Assembly: GCA_003054695.1 (NCBI GenBank)
Contig: QAZA01000056.1
Coordinates: forward strand, 62,001-126,000
Origin: Verrucomicrobia bacterium LW23
GTDB lineage: Bacteria; Verrucomicrobiota; Verrucomicrobiia; Methylacidiphilales; UBA1321
Length of the DNA stretch: 64,000 nucleotides
Direction: 5' to 3'
Under the pieces are notes generated by a model, which saw only the letters and a program-made list of their open reading frames with translations, ran no database searches and had not been told where the DNA came from. This document shows positions 52,274 to 62,400 of the stretch, one piece after another (the stretch's first letter is position 1; the number at the start of each line of letters is the position of its first letter). A program made the translations under genes and the position numbers.

Positions 52274-53518
52274 ATGTCCCGACCCAGCTCCCCATCTCCC
52301 TCCGGTGCAATGCGTTACGGCTCCACAATCCGCGTGGATGTCTCCAGCGTGGCGTTTGGCGGCGACGGGCTGGGGCGGGTGGATGGGCGCGTTGTGTTTA
52401 TCCCCTACACGGCCGTGGGGGATACCGTAGAGGCGAAGGTGACGGAGGTGCACGCGCGGCATGCACGCGCGGGCGGGACGGCCGGCATCCGCGTCATCAC
52501 CCCATCGCTGGCGCGCGAAGTGCCTGCATGCCAGTACTATACGCGATGCGGCGGCTGCCAGTACCAGCACATTACCTACGAGGAGGAGCTGCGGCTGAAG
52601 ACCCGGCAGGTGCGCGAGGCTTTTGTCCGCATTGCCCGCCTGCCCGAGGCCGAGGTGCACGTTCGCGACATCATCCCCAGCCCCAGCGCTTACGAGTACC
52701 GCAACCGCATTACCGTGCACGCCGAGGGCGGCCACGTCGGTTTCCGCTCCGCCGATGGCCGGCGCCTTATCGATATCGACAAGTGCCTGATTGCCACGCC
52801 CGAGGTCAACGCCCAGCTTACCGCCCTGCGCAAGCGCCACCCCCAGGGCGGCCACTACTCCCTGCGCGCCGCGGACATCCCGCGCAGCGCGTTTCACCAG
52901 GCCAACCAGCTGCTGCTCGATCGCTTTTGCGACGAGGTGGTGGCCCTGCTGCCGGCCGGAACCGCCGATACACCGGCGCCACGCCTCTGCCTCGAATTAT
53001 ACAGCGGCGGTGGCTTTTTTACAGAGAAGCTGGCCGCGCTGGGCCGCTTCCAGCACATATGGGCCGTGGAGCAGGACGAACGGCTGGTGCGCGACGCCGT
53101 TCGCAAGAAAATCCCCGGCGTCACCCTCTGCGAGGGCTCCGTGGAAGATGTTGCGGGCCCCTTGCTGGGCAGCAACGGCGCTGATACCCGGGCTGTCGCC
53201 GCATCAGTTCCACTAACTACCGCCGAGGGAGCGGAGGCAAATGCCGCCACCCCTCCGCCGCGTCTCATCCCAGCCGAGACACTCCTCTTGCTCGATCCGC
53301 CCCGCGAAGGCGTCTCCCCGCAGGCGCTGGCCAACATCCTGCGCTTCGGCTTCGCCGGCATCATCTACATCTCCTGCAACCCGGCCACGCTGGCGCGCGA
53401 CGCGGCAAAAATCGCCCAGGATTACACCTTGCGCGTCGTCCAGCCCGTCGATATGTTCCCGCGCACCGCACAAATTGAGTGCATAACGGTGTGGGAGCCC
53501 AAAAGTGGCACGCAATGA
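52274..53518 (+). CDS. 23S rRNA/tRNA (uracil-C5)-methyltransferase, RlmD/TrmA family
   Basis: This is a 414-residue SAM-dependent enzyme with an N-terminal TRAM domain (STIRVDVSSVAFGGDGLGRV) and a 4Fe-4S site of Cys86, Cys92, Cys95 (CQYYTRCGGCQYQH) and Cys171 (DIDKCLIA). The SAM motif is LELYSGGGFFTEKLAA, followed by LLLDPPREG and the catalytic Cys in ISCNPATLARD. The Fe-S cluster favours an RlmC/RlmD-like rRNA enzyme over TrmA, but the exact uridine is not predictable. A low-complexity insert (around NGADTRAVAASVPLTTAEGA) interrupts the Rossmann domain. ATG 52274 or 52310 may be the start; the frame goes back to 52139 through the repeat. Confidence 0.9.
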   Translation: MSRPSSPSPSGAMRYGSTIRVDVSSVAFGGDGLGRVDGRVVFIPYTAVGDTVEAKVTEVHARHARAGGTAGIRVITPSLAREVPACQYYTRCGGCQYQHITYEEELRLKTRQVREAFVRIARLPEAEVHVRDIIPSPSAYEYRNRITVHAEGGHVGFRSADGRRLIDIDKCLIATPEVNAQLTALRKRHPQGGHYSLRAADIPRSAFHQANQLLLDRFCDEVVALLPAGTADTPAPRLCLELYSGGGFFTEKLAALGRFQHIWAVEQDERLVRDAVRKKIPGVTLCEGSVEDVAGPLLGSNGADTRAVAASVPLTTAEGAEANAATPPPRLIPAETLLLLDPPREGVSPQALANILRFGFAGIIYISCNPATLARDAAKIAQDYTLRVVQPVDMFPRTAQIECITVWEPKSGTQ

Positions 53519-53710
53519 GCTTTACGAGCACCTTTGCGCCAGCGTCCCCGCTGTTCACCATTTTAACCTCACCTTGACAATTCCGCGCTTTTTTCCCGCA
53601 GGAAAGACGCGTAGCATTGTCACCACTGGCAGTCATCAGCATCAGATTCAGCACCTCAACTGGGCCGCCCGCACCAATCCCGGCCGGCCCGCAACGCAAA
53701 CGAGAACCGA

Positions 53711-54667
53711 ATGATCGTCACCACATCCGACCTCTTCAAAATCGCGTATGGCAAGTTTGCCATTGGCGCCTACAACATCAATAATGCCGAGCAGATCATG
53801 GGTCTGTTCCGGGGCTGCATCATGTCCAAGGCCCCGTTTATTATCCAGATCAGCAAGGGCGCCCGCAAATACTCCGACAAGCGGATGATGGAAGCCATGA
53901 TCCGCGCCGCATCGGAGATCTTCCCCGAGGCGGTCTTCGCGGTGCATCTCGATCACGGCGACGAGGCGACCTGTTACGACTGTATCGACTCCGGCTTCTA
54001 CTCCTCCGTCATGATCGACGCCTCGCACGATCCGTTTGAGGAAAACGTCGCCATCACCAAACGCGTTGTGGACCGCGCCCACGCCAAAGGGCTCAGCGTC
54101 GAAGCCGAGATCGGCATGCTGGGCGGCGTCGAAGAAGACATCCAGGTGGACGAAAAGAACGCGTGCCTGACCGATCCCGTTGAGGCCGTCGAGTTTGTGA
54201 AGCAGTCCGGCTGCGACTCCCTGGCCGCCGCCATCGGCACCAGCCACGGCGCCTACAAGTTCAAAGGCCGCCAGTCGCTCCACTTCAATGTCATCGAGAA
54301 GATCAAGGAGCTCTCCCCCGGCCTCCCCATCGTCATGCACGGCTCCTCCAGCGTGCCGAAGGAGGAAGTGCTGCGCATCAACGCCGCCGGCGGCACGCTC
54401 GACCCGAGCGCCTGCGGCGTCGACGAGAACGAGTATCTCCCTGCCGCCAAACTCGGCGTCACCAAGGTCAACATCGACACCGACGGCCGCCTCGTCTGGA
54501 CCCGCGTTCACCGCGAGTACTTCCGCGATAACCCCGGCCAGTTCGACTTCCGCCCCCCCGGCATCATCTTCATGGACGAGTACGCCAAGTTCATCGCCGC
54601 CAAGAACGAGAAGCTCGGCAGCGCCGGCACCCTCGACGAGATCAAGGAAACGCTGAAGATCAAGTAA
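53711..54667 (+). CDS. fba: Class II fructose-bisphosphate aldolase
   Basis: This zinc-dependent aldolase of glycolysis/gluconeogenesis has 318 residues. The TIM-barrel motifs are YNINNAEQIMGLF, the Zn ligands in VFAVHLDHGDE, VEAEIGMLGGVEED, AAAIGTSHGAYKF, LPIVMHGSSSVP (third Zn His and phosphate site) and TKVNIDTDGRLVWT. This corresponds to the FbaA-type subclass, with Asp of HLDHGD for catalysis. It is followed by a strong intrinsic terminator (54697-54752), so it is likely monocistronic. Only a weak GAGAA lies before the ATG. Confidence 0.96.
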   Translation: MIVTTSDLFKIAYGKFAIGAYNINNAEQIMGLFRGCIMSKAPFIIQISKGARKYSDKRMMEAMIRAASEIFPEAVFAVHLDHGDEATCYDCIDSGFYSSVMIDASHDPFEENVAITKRVVDRAHAKGLSVEAEIGMLGGVEEDIQVDEKNACLTDPVEAVEFVKQSGCDSLAAAIGTSHGAYKFKGRQSLHFNVIEKIKELSPGLPIVMHGSSSVPKEEVLRINAAGGTLDPSACGVDENEYLPAAKLGVTKVNIDTDGRLVWTRVHREYFRDNPGQFDFRPPGIIFMDEYAKFIAAKNEKLGSAGTLDEIKETLKIK

Positions 54668-54696
54668 TCGGTCCACAACTCCCCATTGCCGCGTGC

Positions 54697-54752
54697 AGGG
54701 ACGCAATAACTCGCCTCCGGAAAATCCGGAGCGGCTATTGCGTCCCTTTTTT
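54697..54752 (+). terminator. Intrinsic terminator of fba
   Basis: Perfect 12-bp outer arms (54697-54708 / 54736-54747) and a second inner hairpin (54715-54721 / 54725-54731) are followed by six T's (54747-54752). It lies 30 nt after the aldolase stop. Confidence 0.93.
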
Positions 54753-54896
54753 CTTGCCGCAGTGCGCCTTGCTCCGTGAATTGCAATTGCAGAGTTGCGG
54801 AGAAGCTGATAGAAGTGATAGCAACGGTGCTGCGAGCGAATCACGTGTAGGACAGTATGGATACACGTTTTCTGCGCGCCTCTGCCAAATCTTACT

Positions 54897-55751
54897 ATGA
54901 GCAAAGTTTATCAGGCACCCTCCGGCGATCCGGAGATGAATCAGGCTTTCGAGCGGGCGCGGGAGACGTTCCGCTTCTTCTGGCGCGAGGTATACTGGGA
55001 GCGGCGGCGCATTATCCCGGCCCTGGGTATGACGGCGGTAAAGCTGCCGTTCATCGACGAAGCGGACGCCGACGAGGAAGATCCCACGACCGAACACATG
55101 TGGGTGACTGACGTGGAGTTCGACGGCGAAACGCTGTCCGGCACCTTGCTAAACGATCCCAACAATCTGGAGGACTACAGCGAGGGCGACGAGGTTTGCG
55201 GCGATATGGAGAATATCTCCGACTGGATCTACACCGCCGACGACCGCGCGTTCGGCGCCTACACCGTCAACCTGCTGCGCTCCCGCATGAGCCCCAGGAG
55301 CATGGCCGAGCATGACAAGATGTGGGGGCTGGACTTCGGCGACCCTGCGGATATTCGCGTGGAGCTTAGCGAAGTCATCGCACCGCTCCCCATCGAGAAG
55401 CCTGGCGGAGGATTATTCGCCGGCCTGGGCTCGTGGCTCAAGAAGAAAGAGCCCGCCGTTGTGCCGCCGGCCTCAGTAACGGCGCCGGCCGGTTTTCGAG
55501 ACCACCCCATGTGCATCAACTCCATCGACAAAATAAAAGAGATGATCCACACCCACCGCGACGATTGCCTTGCGCCCGACGAAAGCGGCCTGACCACGCT
55601 GCACCGCGAGGCCCTCGCCGGCAACCTCGCCATCGTTCGCCTGCTGCTGGAGGTCGGCGCCGATCGCGCGGCCAAAACCCCCGCCGGCCACACCCCCGCC
55701 GATCTGGCCCGCATCATCGGCTGGAAAGAGATTGCGGCAGAGCTGGGATGA
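54897..55751 (+). CDS. DUF2314-ankyrin fusion protein
   Basis: This is a 284-residue cytoplasmic protein. The N-terminal domain (residues 1-140: FERARETFRFFWREVYWERR, TEHMWVTDVEFDGETLSGTL, DEVCGDMENISDWIYTADDR) matches DUF2314 (YegJ-like). A linker and two ankyrin repeats follow (DESGLTTLHREALAGNLAIV, RLLLEVGADRAAKTPAGHTP ADLARIIGWKEI). DUF2314 is of unknown function and is often found near polymorphic toxin/immunity genes in other bacteria; no toxin is visible beside it here. Start ATG 54897 without SD. No signal peptide. Confidence 0.82.
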   Translation: MSKVYQAPSGDPEMNQAFERARETFRFFWREVYWERRRIIPALGMTAVKLPFIDEADADEEDPTTEHMWVTDVEFDGETLSGTLLNDPNNLEDYSEGDEVCGDMENISDWIYTADDRAFGAYTVNLLRSRMSPRSMAEHDKMWGLDFGDPADIRVELSEVIAPLPIEKPGGGLFAGLGSWLKKKEPAVVPPASVTAPAGFRDHPMCINSIDKIKEMIHTHRDDCLAPDESGLTTLHREALAGNLAIVRLLLEVGADRAAKTPAGHTPADLARIIGWKEIAAELG

Positions 55752-55769
55752 CGCGAAAGGGTCCGGCAT

Positions 55770-56366
55770 TCAATACGGCGGGTAAAGCATGCGAATCTTG
55801 CCAGTAAGGAAACCGAGGATGCTGTTTCCATAAAGGCGCTTGTGGTAGGCGTCCCTGGGAAACAGCGATCCTTTCTGCCAGTAATAGATGGTGCCATCCG
55901 CAAATTCCTCAAACAGGGCAAGCTTTTTGACATGGATGCGCGGGACATCCGCCGACGCGCCCTTACGCAGTGCGTGGAAGCAATCCATGACGGGGAAAGG
56001 ATCATCCAGGAGAAGGACGTCCAGCGATGCCCGATAGTGTCCCGAACTTCCCGTGTAAAAGGTGATGAAACAGTCGTAGAAATCGAGATCGAAAAGGGTG
56101 GGACCCATGACCATGCCATCGTACTTGACGTCAATCTCCCCCCTGAACGAAGCCAGCGCCCGTACAATCTCTTCGCCCGTGAGTCCCTGCTGATGACGAT
56201 AGAGCGCCTGGAAGAACAGGGAGGGTTTCAGGCCAGCGTCTGTATGGGGATCGCCAATCAGAGCCATCCAGTCTGAGAACGTCTCGTCCTTGCCCAGTCT
56301 GCCTATGTTGCGTAGCGACAGCACATAGGCTTCAGGAGAGCTGAGCTGTAGTGATGGTGGCAGCAC
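55770..56366 (-). CDS. Protein of unknown function
   Basis: This is a 198-residue protein from GTG 56366, with no recognised domain. It is acidic-aromatic in composition (PTLFDLDFYDCFITFYTGSS, LALFEEFADGTIYYWQKGSL), without signal peptide or membrane segment. It has mixed alpha/beta character. It lies 18 nt from the convergent DUF2314-ankyrin gene and 57 nt upstream of nothing related. It may be an immunity-like or enzyme-like orphan, but no function is supported. Confidence 0.6.
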   Translation of the reverse strand: MLPPSLQLSSPEAYVLSLRNIGRLGKDETFSDWMALIGDPHTDAGLKPSLFFQALYRHQQGLTGEEIVRALASFRGEIDVKYDGMVMGPTLFDLDFYDCFITFYTGSSGHYRASLDVLLLDDPFPVMDCFHALRKGASADVPRIHVKKLALFEEFADGTIYYWQKGSLFPRDAYHKRLYGNSILGFLTGKIRMLYPPY

Positions 56367-56423
56367 GGGGATGGGGGGCGGAAGCCCTGGTTTTTTACCA
56401 CGACGTCCTGTCCTTACCTCGTC

Positions 56424-59400
56424 CTACCGCTTCGCATCCCCCACGCGCACAAGGTGTTCGGCGGAGGTGGCTCTTATCGCGGGGAGGTACATACATTGCG
56501 CGGTGGCGGGGAGGGCGTGGAACTCGCCGGGGGTTTCGGCGCGGAGGTGGTAGGTGATTTCGTGGCGGCCGGCGGGGAGGGTGGCGAGGAACAGGGCGAT
56601 CCACTGGGGGCGGAGTTCCGTGCGCACCTGGGTGGCGCGGCTGTTCAGGTCCAGGGCGCTGGGGGCGGGGAAGGCTCCGGCGGCGTTTTGCGTGCGTGCG
56701 TCGATGTAGCCGCCGGCGGGGATGCCGAAGGGCTCGCAGCCGGCGGGTTTGCGGTCTTCGATCATCAGGTACTCCAGCGGGCTGCGGTTCTCGATCAGCA
56801 GACGCACCAGCAGGTTCTCGCCGGGCGCCAGCTGTTCGCCTTCCTTCAGAGGCTCGCGCTCCACGCGGCTGCCGCGCAGCAGCAGGGGCACGGCGCGTTC
56901 CCGGTAGTACTCGCGGCGGATGCTGAGCACGGGGAGTTGTGCGCCGGGTGCGGTGGCAGCGGTGCCCACCGGGTTTGCGGGCGTCGTCCCCGTCCCCGGC
57001 GATGGTGTGGAGGATGTGGTGGCGCTGCCCACGGGCGAGGCGCTGTGCACGCCGTAAGGCGGTGCGGGGGAGATGGTTGCGGCGATGGGCCGCTCGCGGC
57101 TGGTGTAGCGCAGACGGGCGGAGGTGTAGAGGGTGCCGCGGCCGGACATGCGGATCTGGATCGGGTTATTGCCCGGCTTCAGCTGGCTCTCCGGCACCGT
57201 TACGGTGAGGGAGCCCAGCACCTGGTCCGACGTGCAGGAGAGCTGCTGGATGGGCTGGCCGTTGATGAGCAGTTCGGCGGTGAAGTCGGTAGTGGCGGGC
57301 TCGCGGGCGCGCAGGTAGTCCAGCAGCGCCATTACGGCGGCGGATGTGTCGCGCGTGTTCGTCCAGCGCGGGCCGGTGCGGTGGTTGGTAAGCCAGCGCG
57401 CGGCCATGTCGATGCGCGGGTTTTGGGGATCGACAGCCAGCATGGCACGCAGTACGTAGCTGGTCGCCTCCACGGGGCCGTCGGCCCACAGGGGCGCGGT
57501 GGTGGCGGACGGGGCGCCGCCGGGGGCGGGCGTGGTGTGCATGTCGCGGCCCCAGTAGCACATATCCGGCGGCAGCTGAACGTTGGCGGCGACACGGCTT
57601 CCACCGGGCCCGCCGGGCGCGGCCACAGCGGTGGAGCGCTCCGCGTGGGCGCCGGCCTCCAGGCTGCGCACCAGGTGGATGGCGTACTCACTGTATTGCT
57701 GCTGCTCCAGCTGGCGGTGGTAAAAGGTGAGGGCGAGGAGGGCGCGGCCGCAGCTGCTCAGTTTGTCGCGCTCGGCCCAGGCTTTGTCGCCGGCGCTGTC
57801 GCACATTTGCGTCCAGCTGGTGTCGGAGACGGCGAGGGCGTAGAGCATCCAGGCCAGCATTTCCGGGTTGTTCTCGTACATCGCCAGGCGCGATTTGAGG
57901 TAGTTGGCGGCGCGGGCGCTCACCTCGGCGTCCACGGTTAGGGACGCGCGGGTGGCGGCGGCCAGGCCCTGCAGCACGTGGGCGGTGACGAAATCGCTGG
58001 AGGGCGAGCCCTTCCACCAGCCCCAGCCGCCGTTGGGATTCTGGCTCTCGGCCAATTGCTCATTGCCGCGGCGCACCATGTCGTCCAGCGTGTTTGTATT
58101 GCCGCGGCGCAGGCGCAGGCCGCCGGGAAACTGGGTGATGTCCTTATCCCGGCCGGAGATGCGCCCGGCGATGGCGCTGGGCTCCAGCTTTAGCTCGCGC
58201 AGTGTCTGGGCGGCCACGGCGGCGGGCAGAAAGCGGTCCAGCGTTTGCTCCGTGCAGCTGTAGGGAAAGTGCGCCAGGTAGGGCAGGGCGTCCAGCACGG
58301 TGCTGGCCAGGGAGGGGGTGAGCTGGATGTCCAGCATCAGGCCGGAGCGATCGCGGATATCGGGCATGTTGAGGTGGATGTCCACCCAGCGCTCGCCCTT
58401 GCGCTCCCGCGTGCCGGCCTCCACGGCAAAGGATGTCGCGACTTCGCGGTCCGTGCCATACTCCACAATGGGAAGCTCCTGCCGGGCGGAGTCCCCTTCC
58501 CCGTCGGAGCGCAGGAGCGTGGCGGTAACGGTGGCTTTGCCGCCGCGCGCGCGTACCTCAAACGGCATGCCGGAGGTAGCGAAGCTGTTGGCCTCCAGCG
58601 ACAAGGCGGTGCCGGGCTGGCTCAGTCGCGAGAGCTCCGGCGAGGTGATGATGTCCACCGTAAAGGAGGCGGCCGCTTTGGTAAGGTTGTGGACGATGGT
58701 GAAGATGCTCAGCTTGTCGCCCTCCACCACAAACCGCGGCATTTTGAGCCGTATGGTGGCCGGCAGGCTGGTGCGCACGCGCGACTGGCCCTCGCCGTAC
58801 TCCTGGCCGCTGGTAACGGCACTGGCGGTTACCTGCCAGTCGGCCAGGTTCTCGGGCCAGGTAAACTCCACCGTGCCCAAACCGCGCTCGTCTGTAATGA
58901 CGGCGGGATTCCAGAAGGGCGAAATCTTGTAGCGGTTGCGCACGGATATCGTGGGGCGCTCGCCGCCCGGTATGGGTACGGCGGGCGCCGGCGTGCTGCC
59001 GGGGGAAGGCGCGCGGCGAGGCTCCTGATCCGGTGTGATGGAAGGCGGCGGGGCGGGGGCGCGCAGGCTGCGGCCGCGCAGGACGGTGGCCGGGGCGGCG
59101 CTTTCGGAGTCGTAAGCGGTGGCGGGTGAGTCGACTTCGACCGTAGCATTGCCGCCGGGGAGGTCGGTGCGCACTATTTCTTCGGTATCCGCGGGCGGGA
59201 AGGACGCTTCTTCCCCTGTATCCTGTTGTTGCGGAATGATTTCCGCGACAGAATCGCGGCCGGAGAAGAGGTTGGGATCCAGAAACGCCGTGCCGGGTGG
59301 CGGCTGGGGCAGGGCCACCTCAAATACCGACGTATCCACGACGCCCACAGAGACTTCCGCGCGCGCCGGGCGGCCGCGGGAGTCCCGCACGTCCAACGAA

Positions 59401-62400
59401 ACGCGCGCCTTCTCGCCAGGCCGGGGGGCTGGCTGTTCGTGCGTAACGGTAACCTGCAGGTCGCGGTCATCAAAGGGCACCAGGGCGGTAGCGGCGCGCG
59501 TTTCCATCAGCCGGCCGCTGAGGTAGCGGGCCATGAAGCGCACGTTGGGCTGCCAGTCCTCCGTAACGGGGATATCGATGCGCCGCGCGGCGCCCTCAAT
59601 GCGCAGCACCTGCGAGTAGATTTGCGTTCGCCCGCGAACGCTCAGCCACACAATGCCGCCCGTTTCCGACGCGGGGATGATGAGCAGACGCGCCGTATCG
59701 CCCGGCTTGTACACCGTCTTGTCCTTATGGATCTCCAGCGGCGCGGCGCGGTAGCCGGTATCCCGCGTGCGTGCGGTGGCGGAGAAGAATGTGGCTCGGG
59801 CATAGTACTCCGACGCGCGAAGCTGTGCGAGATTCCTGCGCGGCCCGGCCGCTTCGCCGCGGCCGGAAGTGCCTGCCGGCGCGGAGGTTGCGTCGCCGCC
59901 GCCGGGCGATGCCGCAGGTACTGCCGAAGCAGAGCCGGGCCTGCGCGCCCCGCCATTGCCTGTGCCCGCCGTCGTGGCTGGTGCGGCTGCGGGCGCGCCG
60001 GGGGCGGCAGCAGTCGGCGAGGGGAACTCCCGTGCAATGCGATCGGAAACCAGGTAGACGCGGTAATAGCCGTCACCCGGTGCGGCAAAGCTTAGTGTGG
60101 TGCGGCCGCTTGCGGGCACGGAGACGGGCTGGCGCAGCACCTCGACGGCCTCGTAGCCCTGAAATAGCAGGCGCTCCGCCCCGGTGCGACGGTTGTATTG
60201 CACGCGGCGCACAAAGCGGTCGCGCGTGACGATGGCCACCGCGCTGGCGGCGGTCGGCGCGTGCCGCCCTTCCACGCCGGAGACTTCCATCGCCGCCACG
60301 TCCACATCCACCGTCTCGCCCTGCGAGACAATCCGCGAGCGGGCCTGCGCGGTCATCAAAAACGGCCGGCGCGTAACGGGGATAAGCACAGTACCCTGTA
60401 ACTGGCGCCGGCTGGGATCCATAACACTGGCGCTAAGGTTAAGCCCGGCCAGCACAACGCTCTCCGGCACAGGGATGTCCAGCACGAGTTCGCCGCGCGT
60501 GTCGGTGGTGGCGCTGCCCATGGCCAGGACGTCGTACAGGCCGGCCCAGGCATCGCGCCCGCCGCTTTCGGCCGCCAGCACGGGGATTTCGATCCGGCTG
60601 CTATCGCCTTCCCCGGGCACGCCGCTCCGGGATTCGCTGGCGGTAAACCACGCTTTGGCGGCGGGATCCGCAAACGGGTTGTCAACGCTCAGCCCCTCCA
60701 GCCTCGCGCGATAGTCCACGCGGGCCTCCGCTACAGGGCCACCGTTGGCGTAGCTCACGCGCACGCGCGGATGGAGGCGGCTGCCGGGAGCGGCTGGGGC
60801 CAGCGTGCCGTCATCCCGCTGTGGCGGCAGAATCTCCAGCTTGTACTCGGGGCTGCGCACGTCCTCCATAGCAAACAGGTTGCCGGATTGCGCCTCGTCA
60901 ATCGCGCCGGCCCCTTCGGAGCGCGAGACTTTGATCACGTACTGCCCCCGCGCCATATCCTCACTCAGCGGCAGGGAGTCCGCCAGGCTGCCAAACTCGT
61001 TGAGGGAGTAACTTTTTTTCAGCACAGCCACGGAGTTCGGGTCCAGAATCGAGACATCCACCGACAATCCGGCCGGCGTCCGCAACCCATGCGAGGCGGA
61101 GAACTCGCGGCACACCACGCGAAAATTCAGCGTATCCGTGGGGCGGTAGGCCGGGCTGTCGGTCATCGCGCAAATGCGCAGTTCGCCCGGGGCCGTTGCC
61201 GCGGTGGAGGAGGCCGAGGCCGCGCTGGTGCTCTTACCCCGCCCGCCGGGGCCCGCGCCGGGCGCGCGCGAGTAAAGGCTGCACGCCACCGCGGGGCTGT
61301 CCCCCAGCATGGCCACCACCGCGTAGGCGGTACTTTCCTGCGTTCCGCTGTCCGCCAGCGCCTGAAAGGGCTGCCGACTGCCGGCGGGCAGTGCGGGGCT
61401 GGCGGGCCACTCCGGGGTAAACACAGCCAGGCCGTCCAGGTTGGAGAGGGTGGTTTGCGGCGTAATCTTCTCCATGCGGGCCTTGCGCGCCTGCGTGCCC
61501 ATGGTGCTTTTGATGCAGTAAAGGGTAACGCGCGCGCTGGGGAACGGAAGGCCGGTGGCGGAATCCAGCACCCACGCCGTCACCTTGCCGTCCGTCTCCA
61601 CAAACTGCACTACGCCACGGCTTACAATCAGCAGCGTCGCGTCGTGAAAGTTGCCGGACACCACCTGCAGCCAGTAGGCGCCCGGGGGCAGCGGCTCCGT
61701 GCTCAGCTCCAGTGTCTCGCGATAATACTTGCGGCCTTTGCCGGGGGAGAGCTTCCAGCTGCGCACCAGCGGACCCATCCCCTCGTCGGTCCACAGCCGC
61801 GGCGCGTTGCGGGAGTCCAGCGTGCCATCGGGCTGAAAGCCTTTAGCCAGGTCAAACTTGCTTATCGACACTTCGATCTCGCCGACGTTGGCCACGGCAA
61901 TGGTGTAAGGCACCCGCATCTCCGGCAGCACTTGCCGCGTGGAGGTAACGGTAAGCGTTTGCGTGGTGATCTCCCCAATGGCCGCTCGGGCGGCGTCGTG
62001 GAACTTGCTGCTATCGCGCGTGTAGCTGTCCGCCACCCGGCGGAAATAGGGCAATGCGCCGGGCAGATCGGGCGCGGGCACAAAAGCGCCGGGGCTCTCG
62101 GGGTCGGGCTCCAGCGTGCCGAATTGCTCCGTCCAGCGAGCGGCCAGCATCAGCGCGTCGTCCAGCCATGGGCCCTCCACACGGGTGGCCAGCAGGGAGG
62201 AGAGATTCTCCGTAATGCGCGCCCAGGTGGCGGGCACGGCGGGCTCCGCCTTGTGCATAAGGCTAAGTGCCAGCAGCAGACGCACCTGAGCGCCTTCCGA
62301 GGGGGTGAGCGAGAGCGAAAGCGCTTTGTCCAGCAGGCTGGGGCTGAGGCTCCACACCGGCAAAAGGCGCTCGGGATCGACCGCATAGGGCTTAAGCAAC

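Noticed and set aside
53711..54667. Fructose-bisphosphate aldolase as tagatose-bisphosphate aldolase
   Set aside because: Residues around the zinc site fit the general class II family; without neighbouring tagatose genes the simple fructose-bisphosphate assignment is preferred.
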